64,000 nt of DNA from DAISKN01 sp963716925. Lineage in GTDB: Bacteria > Acidobacteriota > Vicinamibacteria > Marinacidobacterales > SMYC01. Under the pieces are notes generated by a model. The model was not told where the DNA came from. It was given only the letters and a program-made list of their open reading frames with translations, and did not search any database. Numbering within the stretch: position 1 is the stretch's first letter; each line of letters starts with the position of its first letter. The stretch spans positions 620,001 to 684,000 of the forward strand of contig CAVQUX010000014.1 in NCBI GenBank assembly GCA_963716925.1, written 5' to 3'. Shown piece by piece: positions 24,751 to 33,244 of the stretch. The position numbers and the translations under genes are program-made.

Positions 24751-26408
24751 AGATCGCGTTCATCGTTCAACGCTTCGGCCGGGAGATCCTGGGGGGCTCC
24801 GAGACCCTCGCCCGCCAGCTCGCGGAGCGGCTCTCCCGCCGCCACGAGATCACGGTCCTCACCACGACTGCGAAGGACTACATCACCTGGAAGAACGAGC
24901 TGCCTCCGGGAGAGGACAAGGCGCGCGGAATCCGGCTCATCCGCTTCCCCGTCGAGGGAGAGCGGGTTCTCGAGGAGTTCAACCGCTTCTCCGAGGAGGT
25001 CTACCAGGGGCAGCCGACGCGGGAGCAGGAGCTCGAGTGGCTCCACCGTCAGGGGCCGGTGGTGCCGGAGCTCATCGAGTACCTGAAGAAGGAGCAGGAG
25101 GTCTTCGATCTGCTCGTGTTCTTCACCTACCTCTACTATCCGACCTACTACGGCCTTCAGGTTGCGCCGGAGAAGAGCGTCCTCGTTCCCACGGCGCACG
25201 ACGAGCCGCCGTTGAAGCTCGGCATCTATCGCGAGATGTTCCAGCTTCCGAGCTCGTTCCTGTTCAACACCGAGGCGGAAGAGCTCCTGGTCCTCGAGCG
25301 GTTCCCCGTCCACAAGAAGATGCGCGAGACGGTGGGGATGGGGATGGAGCTCCTCGATCAGCCCGACGTCCATGCGTTCCGCAACAAGCACGCGATTCCG
25401 GGGAAATATCTCCTCTACGCCGGCAGGATCGACGCCGGGAAGGGACTGGAAGAGCTCTTTCGATACTTCCAGTTCTACAAGGAAGAGCACCCCGCCTCCG
25501 GGAACCTGCAGCTCATCCTGATCGGAAAGCTCGGGATGAAGCTTCCGGAAGACCCCTCGATCCGTTACATCGGCTTCGTGGACGAGGGCGACAAGCTCTC
25601 CGCGATGGCGGGGGCGGTCGCGGTGGTGCAGCCCTCGCGGATGGAGAGTTTCTCCATCGTGACCCTCGAGGCGTTCTCCGTGGGAACGCCGGCCATCGCC
25701 AACGCCCAGTCGCGGGTGCTCGCGGACCACTGCCGCAAGGCGAACGCCGGCCTCTACTACGGGGACTTCGAGGAGTTCGAAGAAATCCTGACGCTCCTCC
25801 TCAACGATCGAAACCTCGGGAGGAGCCTTGGCCGCAACGGCCAGACCTACGTCAAGGACAACTACGGCTGGAACCGGCTGCTCCCCAAGTACGAGCTGGT
25901 GTTCCGGAGCTCCGCCCGCCCCGCGCGCGAGCCGAGAGGAGCGAAGCCCCGTCCAGCAGCGGTATCCGCCACTCCCCACGAGCCGGAGCACGACCACGAG
26001 CCCGAAGACCTTGTCTCGACGGGGGACCTGCCGCTGCTCGAGCCCGAGTCCGATGGAGAGCCTTTCGAGGAGCCCGCGGACGAGCGGGAAGCGGCGGACT
26101 CCTACACGGACGTTCCGGAGAAGCCGGAAGGAACGGAGCTCGACGAGCTCGCGAGAGAAGTAACGGAGTACGAGGAGGAAGAAGCGGAAGCGGAGGAAAG
26201 AGAGGCCCGCGGCGATGCGCGCGATTCTTATCCTCCGCCCGAGCCGGTCGAAGAGCCGTACCACGAGCCCACCCCCGAGCCCGCGGAGCAAGCCCGGGAA
26301 GCCGTTTCCGAGGAAGGCCCGGCCGAAGACGATGGGTCGCTCCCCGCGTTCTACCGCCCGCGACAGCGCCCGATCCCGAAGGCGCCGGAGCCCGCGAAGG
26401 AAGACTGA
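24747..26408 (+). CDS. GT4 family glycosyltransferase (type A paralogue) with long acidic tail
   Basis: Residues 1-387 are a complete GT-B enzyme: KIAFIVQRFGREILGGSETLA, YITWKNELP, LLYAGRIDAGKGLEELF and the donor site RMESFSIVTLEAFSVGTPAIA. It pairs with the type A gene at 20994. Residues about 388-553 are unlike the paralogue: a proline- and glutamate-rich, strongly acidic and presumably disordered tail with runs such as EYEEEEAEAEEREA, ending in RPRQRPIPKAPEPAKED. The enzyme starts inside the end of the previous gene and is therefore coupled to it. Confidence 0.86.
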   Translation: MKIAFIVQRFGREILGGSETLARQLAERLSRRHEITVLTTTAKDYITWKNELPPGEDKARGIRLIRFPVEGERVLEEFNRFSEEVYQGQPTREQELEWLHRQGPVVPELIEYLKKEQEVFDLLVFFTYLYYPTYYGLQVAPEKSVLVPTAHDEPPLKLGIYREMFQLPSSFLFNTEAEELLVLERFPVHKKMRETVGMGMELLDQPDVHAFRNKHAIPGKYLLYAGRIDAGKGLEELFRYFQFYKEEHPASGNLQLILIGKLGMKLPEDPSIRYIGFVDEGDKLSAMAGAVAVVQPSRMESFSIVTLEAFSVGTPAIANAQSRVLADHCRKANAGLYYGDFEEFEEILTLLLNDRNLGRSLGRNGQTYVKDNYGWNRLLPKYELVFRSSARPAREPRGAKPRPAAVSATPHEPEHDHEPEDLVSTGDLPLLEPESDGEPFEEPADEREAADSYTDVPEKPEGTELDELAREVTEYEEEEAEAEEREARGDARDSYPPPEPVEEPYHEPTPEPAEQAREAVSEEGPAEDDGSLPAFYRPRQRPIPKAPEPAKED

Positions 26409-26427
26409 GCTCTCAGGCTACGTTAAA

Positions 26428-27078
26428 ATGGATGCGACGACCATGGCCACGGTGCTGGCTCCTCCCGCGGAACAACGGATGCGATTGTCCGGCATCTCCT
26501 GGGAGACCTACGAGCGCCTTCTCACGGAGCACGAGGGCCGGCAAAGCCCGCGTTTCACCTACGACCGGGGGGAGCTCGAGATCATGGTTATCTCGTTCGA
26601 ACACGAGGAGGCCAATCGCCTTCTGCACGACCTGTTCACGGCATTGGCGGACGAGCGAGGGCTCGACTTCGTCAACGCCGGCTCGACCACGTTGATACGG
26701 AAAGACCTGGATCGCGGATTCGAACCGGATACCTGTATCTACATTCGTAACGCGGCGAGCATCCGTGGGAAACGCCGGATCGAGCTCCCGAGCGATCCAC
26801 CGCCCGATCTCGTCATCGAGGTCGACATCACGAGCGCCTCCATCGACAAGATGGGTATCTACTCGGCCATGGGTGTTGCCGAGGTCTGGCGGTACGATGC
26901 CACTTCGTTGCGCTTCTTCGCGCTCGAGGGCGGAAAGTACTCGGCCCGACCCGAGAGCGCAGTTCTGCCGGGTCTCACGTCCGAGGTCGCCTCTCGCTTC
27001 CTCGAGGACGCGAAAACGGAGCCGCGCAACGTCTGGATCCGCAAGGTTCGGGAGTGGGCGAAAGCGAATCCCGCCTGA
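26428..27078 (+). CDS. Uma2-family (DUF820) protein
   Basis: A 216-residue Uma2-type PD-(D/E)XK-fold protein. Recognisable parts are GISWETYERLLTEHEG, FTYDRGELEIMVIS, the FEPDTCIYI strand and PDLVIEVDITSASIDKM, with the E-V-D and S residues of the presumed active site, then YSAMGVAEVWRYD. A second in-frame ATG at 26443 could be the true start. It ends the glycosyltransferase cluster, 19 bases after the acidic-tailed enzyme, but may be an unrelated insertion. It is convergent with the GH20 gene. Confidence 0.85.
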   Translation: MDATTMATVLAPPAEQRMRLSGISWETYERLLTEHEGRQSPRFTYDRGELEIMVISFEHEEANRLLHDLFTALADERGLDFVNAGSTTLIRKDLDRGFEPDTCIYIRNAASIRGKRRIELPSDPPPDLVIEVDITSASIDKMGIYSAMGVAEVWRYDATSLRFFALEGGKYSARPESAVLPGLTSEVASRFLEDAKTEPRNVWIRKVREWAKANPA

Positions 27079-27087
27079 TCGCGAGCT

Positions 27088-28972
27088 TCATTTTCCCCTG
27101 AACCCACGCCGGCTCCCGGATCCGACTTCTACAGCGGCGCGCCTCAAGCCGCGTATCGACGCGTCATACAGCGCGTCCATCTTCTCGAAACCGTCGGGCC
27201 GGTTGCGCGCGAGCCAGAGTCTTCGAAGCTCTCGCTTCAAGCGCTTCTGAGCTGCCTCGATCTCTTCGGAGCTCGGAGACCAGCGTCTTTCTCGCCTTCG
27301 CCGGGTTCTCGCGCGATCGCAGAAGCTCGAATCCCCGCGAGCCCTTTCTCCGCCGCGAGTATCGATGCTTCGATCGCGTAGCGGAGCTCCTCGAGCTCGG
27401 CGGGCCTCGACTGGAGCTTTCCTCGCGCCGCCTTGAAACCCTTCGCCACCCGACGGAGGCGCTCGAGAGTTCTCTCGAGGACGGCGCGCTTCGCCTTCGA
27501 GGTGAACTTGGCCTCGACGAGGTCGTCGAAGAACAGGGTTTTCAGCGGCGAGTGGTTGAAGTGATCGAAGCCCGTCGCGTGGAGACTCGCCGAGGCGCTC
27601 GGTAGAGACGACCCGCGGCCGCCGAAGGGTCGGAGAACAGGTGCATCGAGAATGCCCGGTCGAACGCTTTCCTCTCCGGGTCGGTAGGACCCCAGGCCGC
27701 CTGGGCTCCGAAGGCGAAGCCGTAGATCGAGTTCCCCAGAAGGTTCCCGTGTCCGCCATCCCCCCACTCGGTCACGAGCATCCCCTCGGCGCCGTGGCGC
27801 TTCCCGGCCTCCGCGTATCCGCGGATGTTGGCGAGGGCATTCTCGAGCCGTGGAAAGAGAGTGTTCCAGCCCGAGGTCCCCGCCGCCGCCATGAAGGGGA
27901 TTCCGTTCTCGCGCAGGATCTTCACCCGCTCGAAGTCGTGGTTCGCCTCGTACCACCAGTCGATGGCGAGGAGACCCTTGGGTAGTAGAGGGAGGACTTC
28001 GCGATGCTCGAACAGGAAGTCCGCCCAGATCATCGTCTTCTTTCCGTGCTTCGCGGCGAGCTCCTGGACGCGACCCACGTGGGAGGCGAAGATCGCGGCG
28101 ACTCCTTCTTTCTCCGCGCGTTCCTTCGACAGGCCTTTCCCCAGGTCCACGGGCTCGTCGCAGTTCGCGTTGAGCCAGGGAGAGCGGAAGTTCCCGAGGT
28201 ACTCCGAGTAGAGGTCGTCGAGGAGCTCGTAGGTCTCCTCGAGCGAGGGCGAGACCGACCACTTCCTCTCGCTCTCCGCGAGCTTCCGGTAGCGCGGGTA
28301 CTTGAGGATCTGGTGCATGTGGCCGAGGGATTGGAGCGTCGGCACCAGCTCCACGTGCCGCGCCCGGGCGTACTCGTCGAGCTCTCGAATCTCCCAGGCC
28401 GACATCGGCGAGGCGTCCTTTCCGATGAGGGGATGGCGCCGGAACCGGAAGACGTGCTCGGTATAGAGCATCAGGAGGTTCAGCTTGAGTGCGACCATGA
28501 AGTCGACGACGCCCTTGAGCGTCGCGAGGGTCGGGACCTTGCCGCGCGAGATATCGAGAAGGAGCCCGCGCTTCGCGAGGTCGGGAGCATCCTCGATCTC
28601 GCAGGCGGGAAGGCTTCGAGCGCCGCGGGGCAGCAGCTGCGACAGCGACTCGACGGCGTAGCGCAGGCCCGCCTCGCCGTCGCCCTCGACGACGACTTTC
28701 TCCTTCGAGACGGAGAGGCGATAGCCTTCGCCGAGCGGTCCGCGGCGCAGGAGCTCGACGCGAGGACCGAGGTCGCTCGTTCGGGCGTGGGTCTCGATGG
28801 GCGCTTCGAATCCGGCGCGCTCGCGGATCGCCTCCTGGAGCGCCCGCGCGGAGGAGAAATCGCTCTCACCCGAGCCCTCGGGAAGGACCAGGGGGGCTCC
28901 CGGCCGGAGCCGGAAGGAGCCTTCACCAGGGACGATCTTCTTCGGCGAGGGGAGAAGAGGCGGGATTCTCAT
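27088..28972 (-). CDS. GH20-like beta-N-acetylhexosaminidase, broken by two frameshifts
   Basis: Glycoside hydrolase of the GH20-like group that should release terminal N-acetylhexosamine from glycans. The order is an N-terminal GH20b-like domain (RIPPLLPSPKKIVPGEGSFR), a linker with AKRGLLLDISRGKVPT, then the barrel with LVPTLQSLGHMHQILKYP, WLNANCDEPVDLGKG and MIWADFLF. The C terminus lies in two other frames: DHFNHSPLKTLFFDDL after a shift near 27583-27610, and EIEAAQKRLKRELRRLWLAR after a shift near 27270-27320. Two missing bases give a continuous 628-residue protein. The NCDEP motif stands where classical GH20 enzymes have the catalytic Asp-Glu pair. There is no obvious signal peptide from the ATG at 28972. 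Confidence 0.75.
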
Positions 28973-29030
28973 GGCGGGGATTCTAACAATCTTGCCCCAC
29001 TCACCACCGTCGAGTATGCTCGGCGCTCGG

Positions 29031-29717
29031 ATGAGCGGCGCGGAACCTTCCCTCTGGCCGGCGGCGATCGAGGCCGCACGAATGATCGAGCCGGGCATGG
29101 TGGTGGGATTGGGAACGGGTAGAGCGGCGGCGATGTTCGTGCGCGCTCTCGGCCGGAGGATCGGCGAGGGCCTCGAGGTCCGGGGAGTTCCGACCTCCCG
29201 CCGCACGGAAGAGCTCGCGGCGGAGGTGGGAATCCCTCTGGTCGGACTCGAGGAGGTCGAGGCCGTCGACATCGACGTCGACGGAGCCGACGAGGTCGAT
29301 CCCTCGCTCGACCTGATCAAAGGACATGGAGGCGCCCTGCTGCGCGAGAGGGTCGTGGCCTCGATCTCGAAGAAGTTCGTGATCCTGGCGGGAGAAGAGA
29401 AGATCGTTTCCCGCCTGGGAGCGCGCATGTCGGTGCCGGTCGAGGTGGTGCCGTTCGCGGCGCCGGTCTCGAAGCGGAAGCTCGAAGCCCTGGGTGCGGA
29501 CGTCCGGCTCCGGCGGAGCGACGACGGGCGGCCCTTCGTTTCCGACAACGGAAACCACATTCTCGACGCCAGGTTCGAGACCATCGAAGACCCCTCCGGT
29601 CTCGAGCGGAGGATCGACGCGCTCCCCGGCGTCGTCGACAGCGGGCTCTTCATCGGCATGGCCGACCTGGTGCTGGTCCAATCGGAGTCAGGATTCCGCC
29701 GGCTTTCGCGCACCTGA
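29031..29717 (+). CDS. rpiA: Ribose-5-phosphate isomerase A
   Basis: A 228-residue enzyme of the pentose phosphate pathway, interconverting ribose 5-phosphate and ribulose 5-phosphate. Family signatures are VVGLGTGRAAAMFV (phosphate loop), IDVDGADEVDPSLDLIKGHGGALLRE (active-site Asp and Lys) and DNGNHILDARF. The loop reads KGHGGAL where KGGGGAL is usual. Start choice is between ATG 29031 and ATG 29016, and neither has a strong ribosome-binding site. It lies eight bases upstream of the osmolyte transporter genes and divergent from the hexosaminidase. Confidence 0.92.
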   Translation: MSGAEPSLWPAAIEAARMIEPGMVVGLGTGRAAAMFVRALGRRIGEGLEVRGVPTSRRTEELAAEVGIPLVGLEEVEAVDIDVDGADEVDPSLDLIKGHGGALLRERVVASISKKFVILAGEEKIVSRLGARMSVPVEVVPFAAPVSKRKLEALGADVRLRRSDDGRPFVSDNGNHILDARFETIEDPSGLERRIDALPGVVDSGLFIGMADLVLVQSESGFRRLSRT

Positions 29718-29725
29718 CCGGAGCG

Positions 29726-30472
29726 ATGTCCGGGCCCGCGGTCGAGCTTCGAAACGTCAGCAAGAGATTCGCGGGCCCGCGGCTCGTCCTGGATCGCGTC
29801 TCGTTTCGGGTCGAGCCCGGCGAGACCCTGGTGCTCCTGGGCTCGAGCGGCGCCGGCAAGACCACCGCCCTCCGATGCATCAACCGGCTGGTCGAGCCGG
29901 ACGAGGGCGAGGTCGAGGTCGAGGGGAGGGAGATCGGATCGTGGGACCCGATTCGTCTCCGCCGCCGGACGGGCTACGTCATTCAAGACGTGGGCCTACT
30001 TCCGCACCTGAGCGTCGCCGAGAACGTCGAGCTCGTTCCGAAGCTCGAAGGCTGGAGTCCGGAGCGGAGAAGCGAACGGGTGCGGGAGCTTCTCGCGTTC
30101 GTGGGCCTCGAGCCTTCGAGATTCGCGCGCAAGAGACCCCGCGAGCTCTCGGGGGGAGAGCGGCAGCGGGTCGGCGTCGCCCGCGCCCTCGCCGTCGATC
30201 CTCCCCTCCTTCTGATGGACGAGCCTTTCGGAGCGCTCGACGCGGTGAACCGCCGCAGGATGCAGGATGAGTTCGTGGAGATGAAGCAGAAGCTCGGCAA
30301 GACGATCGTGATCGTCACCCACGACGTTCCCGAGGCGATGAAGCTCGGGGACCGCATCGGTGTGATGAACGCGGGGAAGCTCCTCCAGATCGGCACCCTG
30401 GCGGAATTGCTGGACCAGCCCGCGGATGGTTTCGTTTCCGAACTGTTGCGCGTCGAACGCGCGCCCTGCTGA
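29726..30472 (+). CDS. Osmoprotectant ABC transporter ATP-binding protein (OpuCA/ProV-like)
   Basis: A 248-residue ABC ATPase with Walker A GSSGAGKTT (residues 39-47), Q-loop in GYVIQDVGLLPH, signature LSGGERQRV, Walker B LLLMDEPFGALD and the switch histidine in VTHD. The sequence order matches the glycine betaine/choline/carnitine group. It lacks the C-terminal CBS domains found in OpuCA/OpuAA, so osmotic sensing through CBS is not expected. Its stop overlaps the permease start (TGATG). Confidence 0.9.
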   Translation: MSGPAVELRNVSKRFAGPRLVLDRVSFRVEPGETLVLLGSSGAGKTTALRCINRLVEPDEGEVEVEGREIGSWDPIRLRRRTGYVIQDVGLLPHLSVAENVELVPKLEGWSPERRSERVRELLAFVGLEPSRFARKRPRELSGGERQRVGVARALAVDPPLLLMDEPFGALDAVNRRRMQDEFVEMKQKLGKTIVIVTHDVPEAMKLGDRIGVMNAGKLLQIGTLAELLDQPADGFVSELLRVERAPC

Positions 30473-31107
30473 TGGACACCCTGCGGTTTCTTCTCGAGCG
30501 TCGCGCCGATATCGCCGCGCAGACGGCGGAGCACGTCTTCCTGGTCGCGGTGTCCATCACCATCGCGGTCGCCATCGGGATCCCCCTGGGAGTCTTTCTG
30601 ACGAGAAGGCCTTCCCTGGCGTCTCCGGTGATCGGCTTCGCGAACGTGACCCAGACGATTCCGAGCCTCGCGCTCTTCGGTTTCCTCATCCCCATCCCGC
30701 TCATCGGCGGGATCGGAAACACGACCGCGATCGTCGCCCTCGTGCTCTACGCGCTCCTTCCGCTCCTCCGGAACACCTATGCCGGCATCCAGTCGGTCGA
30801 GCCATCGGTCGTCGAGGCGGGGCGGGGGATGGGGATGACGGATCTGGAGCGGCTGAGGCTCATCGAGATCCCGCTCTCGCTTCCGACCATTCTCGCCGGG
30901 GTCAGGATCGCGACGGTGAATGCCATCGGCCTCGCGACCATCGCCGCGGCCGTGGGCGCCGGAGGTCTCGGAAACTCGATCCTCCGTGGGCTTTCCATGG
31001 TGGACAGCCGCCTGATTCTCGCCGGGGCGGTGCCCGCGGCGGCGCTCGCTCTCGTCGCCGACGGGCTCCTGGGACGCTTCGAAAAATGGCTCGCATGGGA
31101 TCGGTGA
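30472..31107 (+). CDS. Osmoprotectant ABC transporter permease (OpuCB/ProW-like)
   Basis: A 211-residue inner-membrane permease with about six membrane segments. The stretch FANVTQTIPSLALFGFLIPI, the coupling region EAGRGMGMTDLERLRLIEIPLSLPTILAGVR and the GGLGNSILRGL loop are diagnostic of the OpuCB/OpuCD family. Only one permease gene is present, so the channel is probably a homodimer. It overlaps the ATPase gene upstream and the binding-protein gene downstream. Confidence 0.92.
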   Translation: MDTLRFLLERRADIAAQTAEHVFLVAVSITIAVAIGIPLGVFLTRRPSLASPVIGFANVTQTIPSLALFGFLIPIPLIGGIGNTTAIVALVLYALLPLLRNTYAGIQSVEPSVVEAGRGMGMTDLERLRLIEIPLSLPTILAGVRIATVNAIGLATIAAAVGAGGLGNSILRGLSMVDSRLILAGAVPAAALALVADGLLGRFEKWLAWDR

Positions 31108-31997
31108 GCCGACCGCGCCCGAGAGCGCTCGGTGCTCTTCTCCTCGCTCTCCTGCCTTCTTGCTCCGGCGAGCGGCCGGTGGTGGTGGGCTCCAAGAACT
31201 TCAGCGAGCAGGTGATCCTGGGCGAGATGCTGGCGCAGCTTCTCGAGGCCAGAAACGTTCCCGTCGAAAGGAAGCTCAACCTCGGGGGGACGTTCATCTG
31301 TCATCGGGCCCTTCTCGCCGGCGACCTCGACGTGTACGTCGAATACACGGGGACCGCCCTGACCGCAATCCTGAAGGAGACCGTGAGCCATGACGCCGCG
31401 GCCGTGTACCAGCGGGTGCGCGATGCCTACCGGAAGGATCTCGGCCTGGCCTGGACCGAGCCCCTTGGCTTCGACAACACGTTCGCCATCGCGATGAGGC
31501 CGGAGACGGCGGAAAAGCTCGGAATCCGGAAGATCTCGGACCTGAAGGCGCACGAGGGCGAGCTCCGGCCCGGTTTCGGGCACGAGTTTCTCGAGCGCGA
31601 GGACGGCTTCCGCGGCCTGGTCGAGGCGTACGATCTCGATTTCCGGAACCGTCCCCGGGGAATCGAGCTCGGTCTCATCTACCAGGCGCTCATGGACGGC
31701 GAAGTCGATTTCATCGCCGGGAACGCGACCGACGGGCTCATCGACAAGTTCGGTCTCACCGTCCTCGAGGACGATCGCTCCTACTTCCCTCCCTATGACG
31801 CCGCGGCCGTCTATCGACCTTCGACCGCCGAACGCGTGCCGGCTTTCGCCGAGGTGCTGGAGCTTCTGGAAGGAAATCTCGCCGAGGCCGACATGCGGGC
31901 CCTGAACCGGCGGGTGGACGACGAGGGGCGAGAGGCCTCCGAGGTGGTCGCGTCGTTCCTCGTGGAGCGAGGATGGGTCAGGCAGCGCGCGAAGTGA
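31104..31997 (+). CDS. Osmoprotectant-binding lipoprotein (OpuCC/ProX-like)
   Basis: Substrate-binding protein for quaternary ammonium or related compounds. A GTG start at 31104 (GTGA overlap with the permease stop) gives a short Arg-rich leader, hydrophobic ALGALLLALLPSC and a lipobox Cys, so the protein should be membrane-anchored in the periplasm. The mature part has VVVGSKNFSEQVILGEMLAQ, GDLDVYVEYTGTALTAILKE and GNATDGLIDKFGL, typical of the OpuAC/OsmF cluster. ATGs at 31086 and 31095 are possible alternative starts. With the two preceding genes it forms a complete importer. Confidence 0.9.
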   Translation: MSRPRPRALGALLLALLPSCSGERPVVVGSKNFSEQVILGEMLAQLLEARNVPVERKLNLGGTFICHRALLAGDLDVYVEYTGTALTAILKETVSHDAAAVYQRVRDAYRKDLGLAWTEPLGFDNTFAIAMRPETAEKLGIRKISDLKAHEGELRPGFGHEFLEREDGFRGLVEAYDLDFRNRPRGIELGLIYQALMDGEVDFIAGNATDGLIDKFGLTVLEDDRSYFPPYDAAAVYRPSTAERVPAFAEVLELLEGNLAEADMRALNRRVDDEGREASEVVASFLVERGWVRQRAK

Positions 31998-32074
31998 AGC
32001 TCCTCACAATTCCGTAATGTTCGCTGCTTGACCCTCGGGTCCTTCAATCCTAAGCTGGAGGGTCTACGCGGGTC

Positions 32075-33244
32075 ATGCGCTTTCTTCCCGTTCTTCTTCT
32101 CGCCGCGGCGGCATCGAGCGCGGCCTGTCCCGCGCTCGCCCAGGCTCCGCCCGAGCCGGCGGAGCCCTGGGGCTACCTGTACTTCCTCCGCACGCAGAAG
32201 CTCTTTCCCCTCACTGGCGAGGAGAGCGCCGTCGGCCGTTTGACGGAGAACGACGTCGTCCTCAGCTCCACCAGGGTGTCTCGACGGCACGCGGTGGTGC
32301 GCAAGAGCGCCGAGGGCGTCGAGCTGGTCGACGTGGGAAGCTCGAACGGCACCAAGCGGAACGGAGAAGCGCTTCACCCCCGTTCCCCCGTGGCCCTGGC
32401 CCCGGGCGACCGCATCGAGATCGCGGACGAGGTCGCTCTCTACCACGAGGTCCTCGCCGAACTGTGGCGGGACGAGCTCCGCCACCGCCTCCTCGCGGGC
32501 ATCCTCAAGCTGCGACGTCACCTTCCCCAGGACGTGACGCGGAAGGCGTTCGGGCGCGAGGAGATCGTGCCGGCGGTAAGCGAGGCGAAGGTGGATCCGG
32601 AGACGGGAAACGCCGAGGTGGAGCACTCGGTTCCCCTCGACACCGAAAGCGGTTTCCCCGAGGGCAGCGGCGCCTTCGTCGGGGACGCGCAGGTCGCGAA
32701 CGACGTCCTGGAGCTCAGCCTCTGGACGGTCGAGGCGCGCGAGTCCATGACATCGCGGCGCGCCTCCTTCACCACGTTGAAGCACACGACCCTTCGGGTA
32801 TCGATCGAAGGCGGACCTTCTGGCGGGGCCGAGAGCGGGCCGTGGTTCCCCCCTCACCTCCTGGGGAGTCTCTTCGACGTATTTCCCGACGAGCCCGAGT
32901 TCAGCCTCCAGTTCGCGGTGAGCCTCGCGGGCCAGGAGCGTCCCCGGGCGCTTTCCGATGCTGCCGCGACTCTCTCGTTCCGACACCGCTTGAACCCGGG
33001 CGAGTGGAAGCTGATCCTGATGGCGGCCCAGGCGAAGGGACTCTGGGTCGACAAGGAGATCGGAGAGCGCGGATTGAGCCTCGGGCCCGAAGACAAGAAG
33101 CGGCTCGCGGCCGCCCTGGAAGAAGCGCGCTCGTGGCTCGAGAAGGCGAAAGCGCTCGGCGCCAAGGAAGAGCCGGGAAAGGAAGCGGAAGCGGCTCTGG
33201 TCCGCGCGGGCGAGCGCCTCTCGCGGATCCAGGCCACCCCATGA
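32075..33244 (+). CDS. Exported protein with FHA domain
   Basis: A 389-residue protein with a clear cleavable signal peptide (hydrophobic residues 4-20, cleavage probably after LAQA at about residue 24). An FHA domain follows at residues about 35-125, with Gly54-Arg55, SRRH (residues 69-72) and SSNGT (residues 89-93), the residues that bind phosphothreonine in known FHA domains. The remaining 260 residues are of unknown fold and end in a charged helical stretch. An exported FHA domain is unusual. The last four bases overlap the VWA gene, so the two are made together. The ATG is preceded by a weak ribosome-binding site. Confidence 0.8.
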   Translation: MRFLPVLLLAAAASSAACPALAQAPPEPAEPWGYLYFLRTQKLFPLTGEESAVGRLTENDVVLSSTRVSRRHAVVRKSAEGVELVDVGSSNGTKRNGEALHPRSPVALAPGDRIEIADEVALYHEVLAELWRDELRHRLLAGILKLRRHLPQDVTRKAFGREEIVPAVSEAKVDPETGNAEVEHSVPLDTESGFPEGSGAFVGDAQVANDVLELSLWTVEARESMTSRRASFTTLKHTTLRVSIEGGPSGGAESGPWFPPHLLGSLFDVFPDEPEFSLQFAVSLAGQERPRALSDAAATLSFRHRLNPGEWKLILMAAQAKGLWVDKEIGERGLSLGPEDKKRLAAALEEARSWLEKAKALGAKEEPGKEAEAALVRAGERLSRIQATP

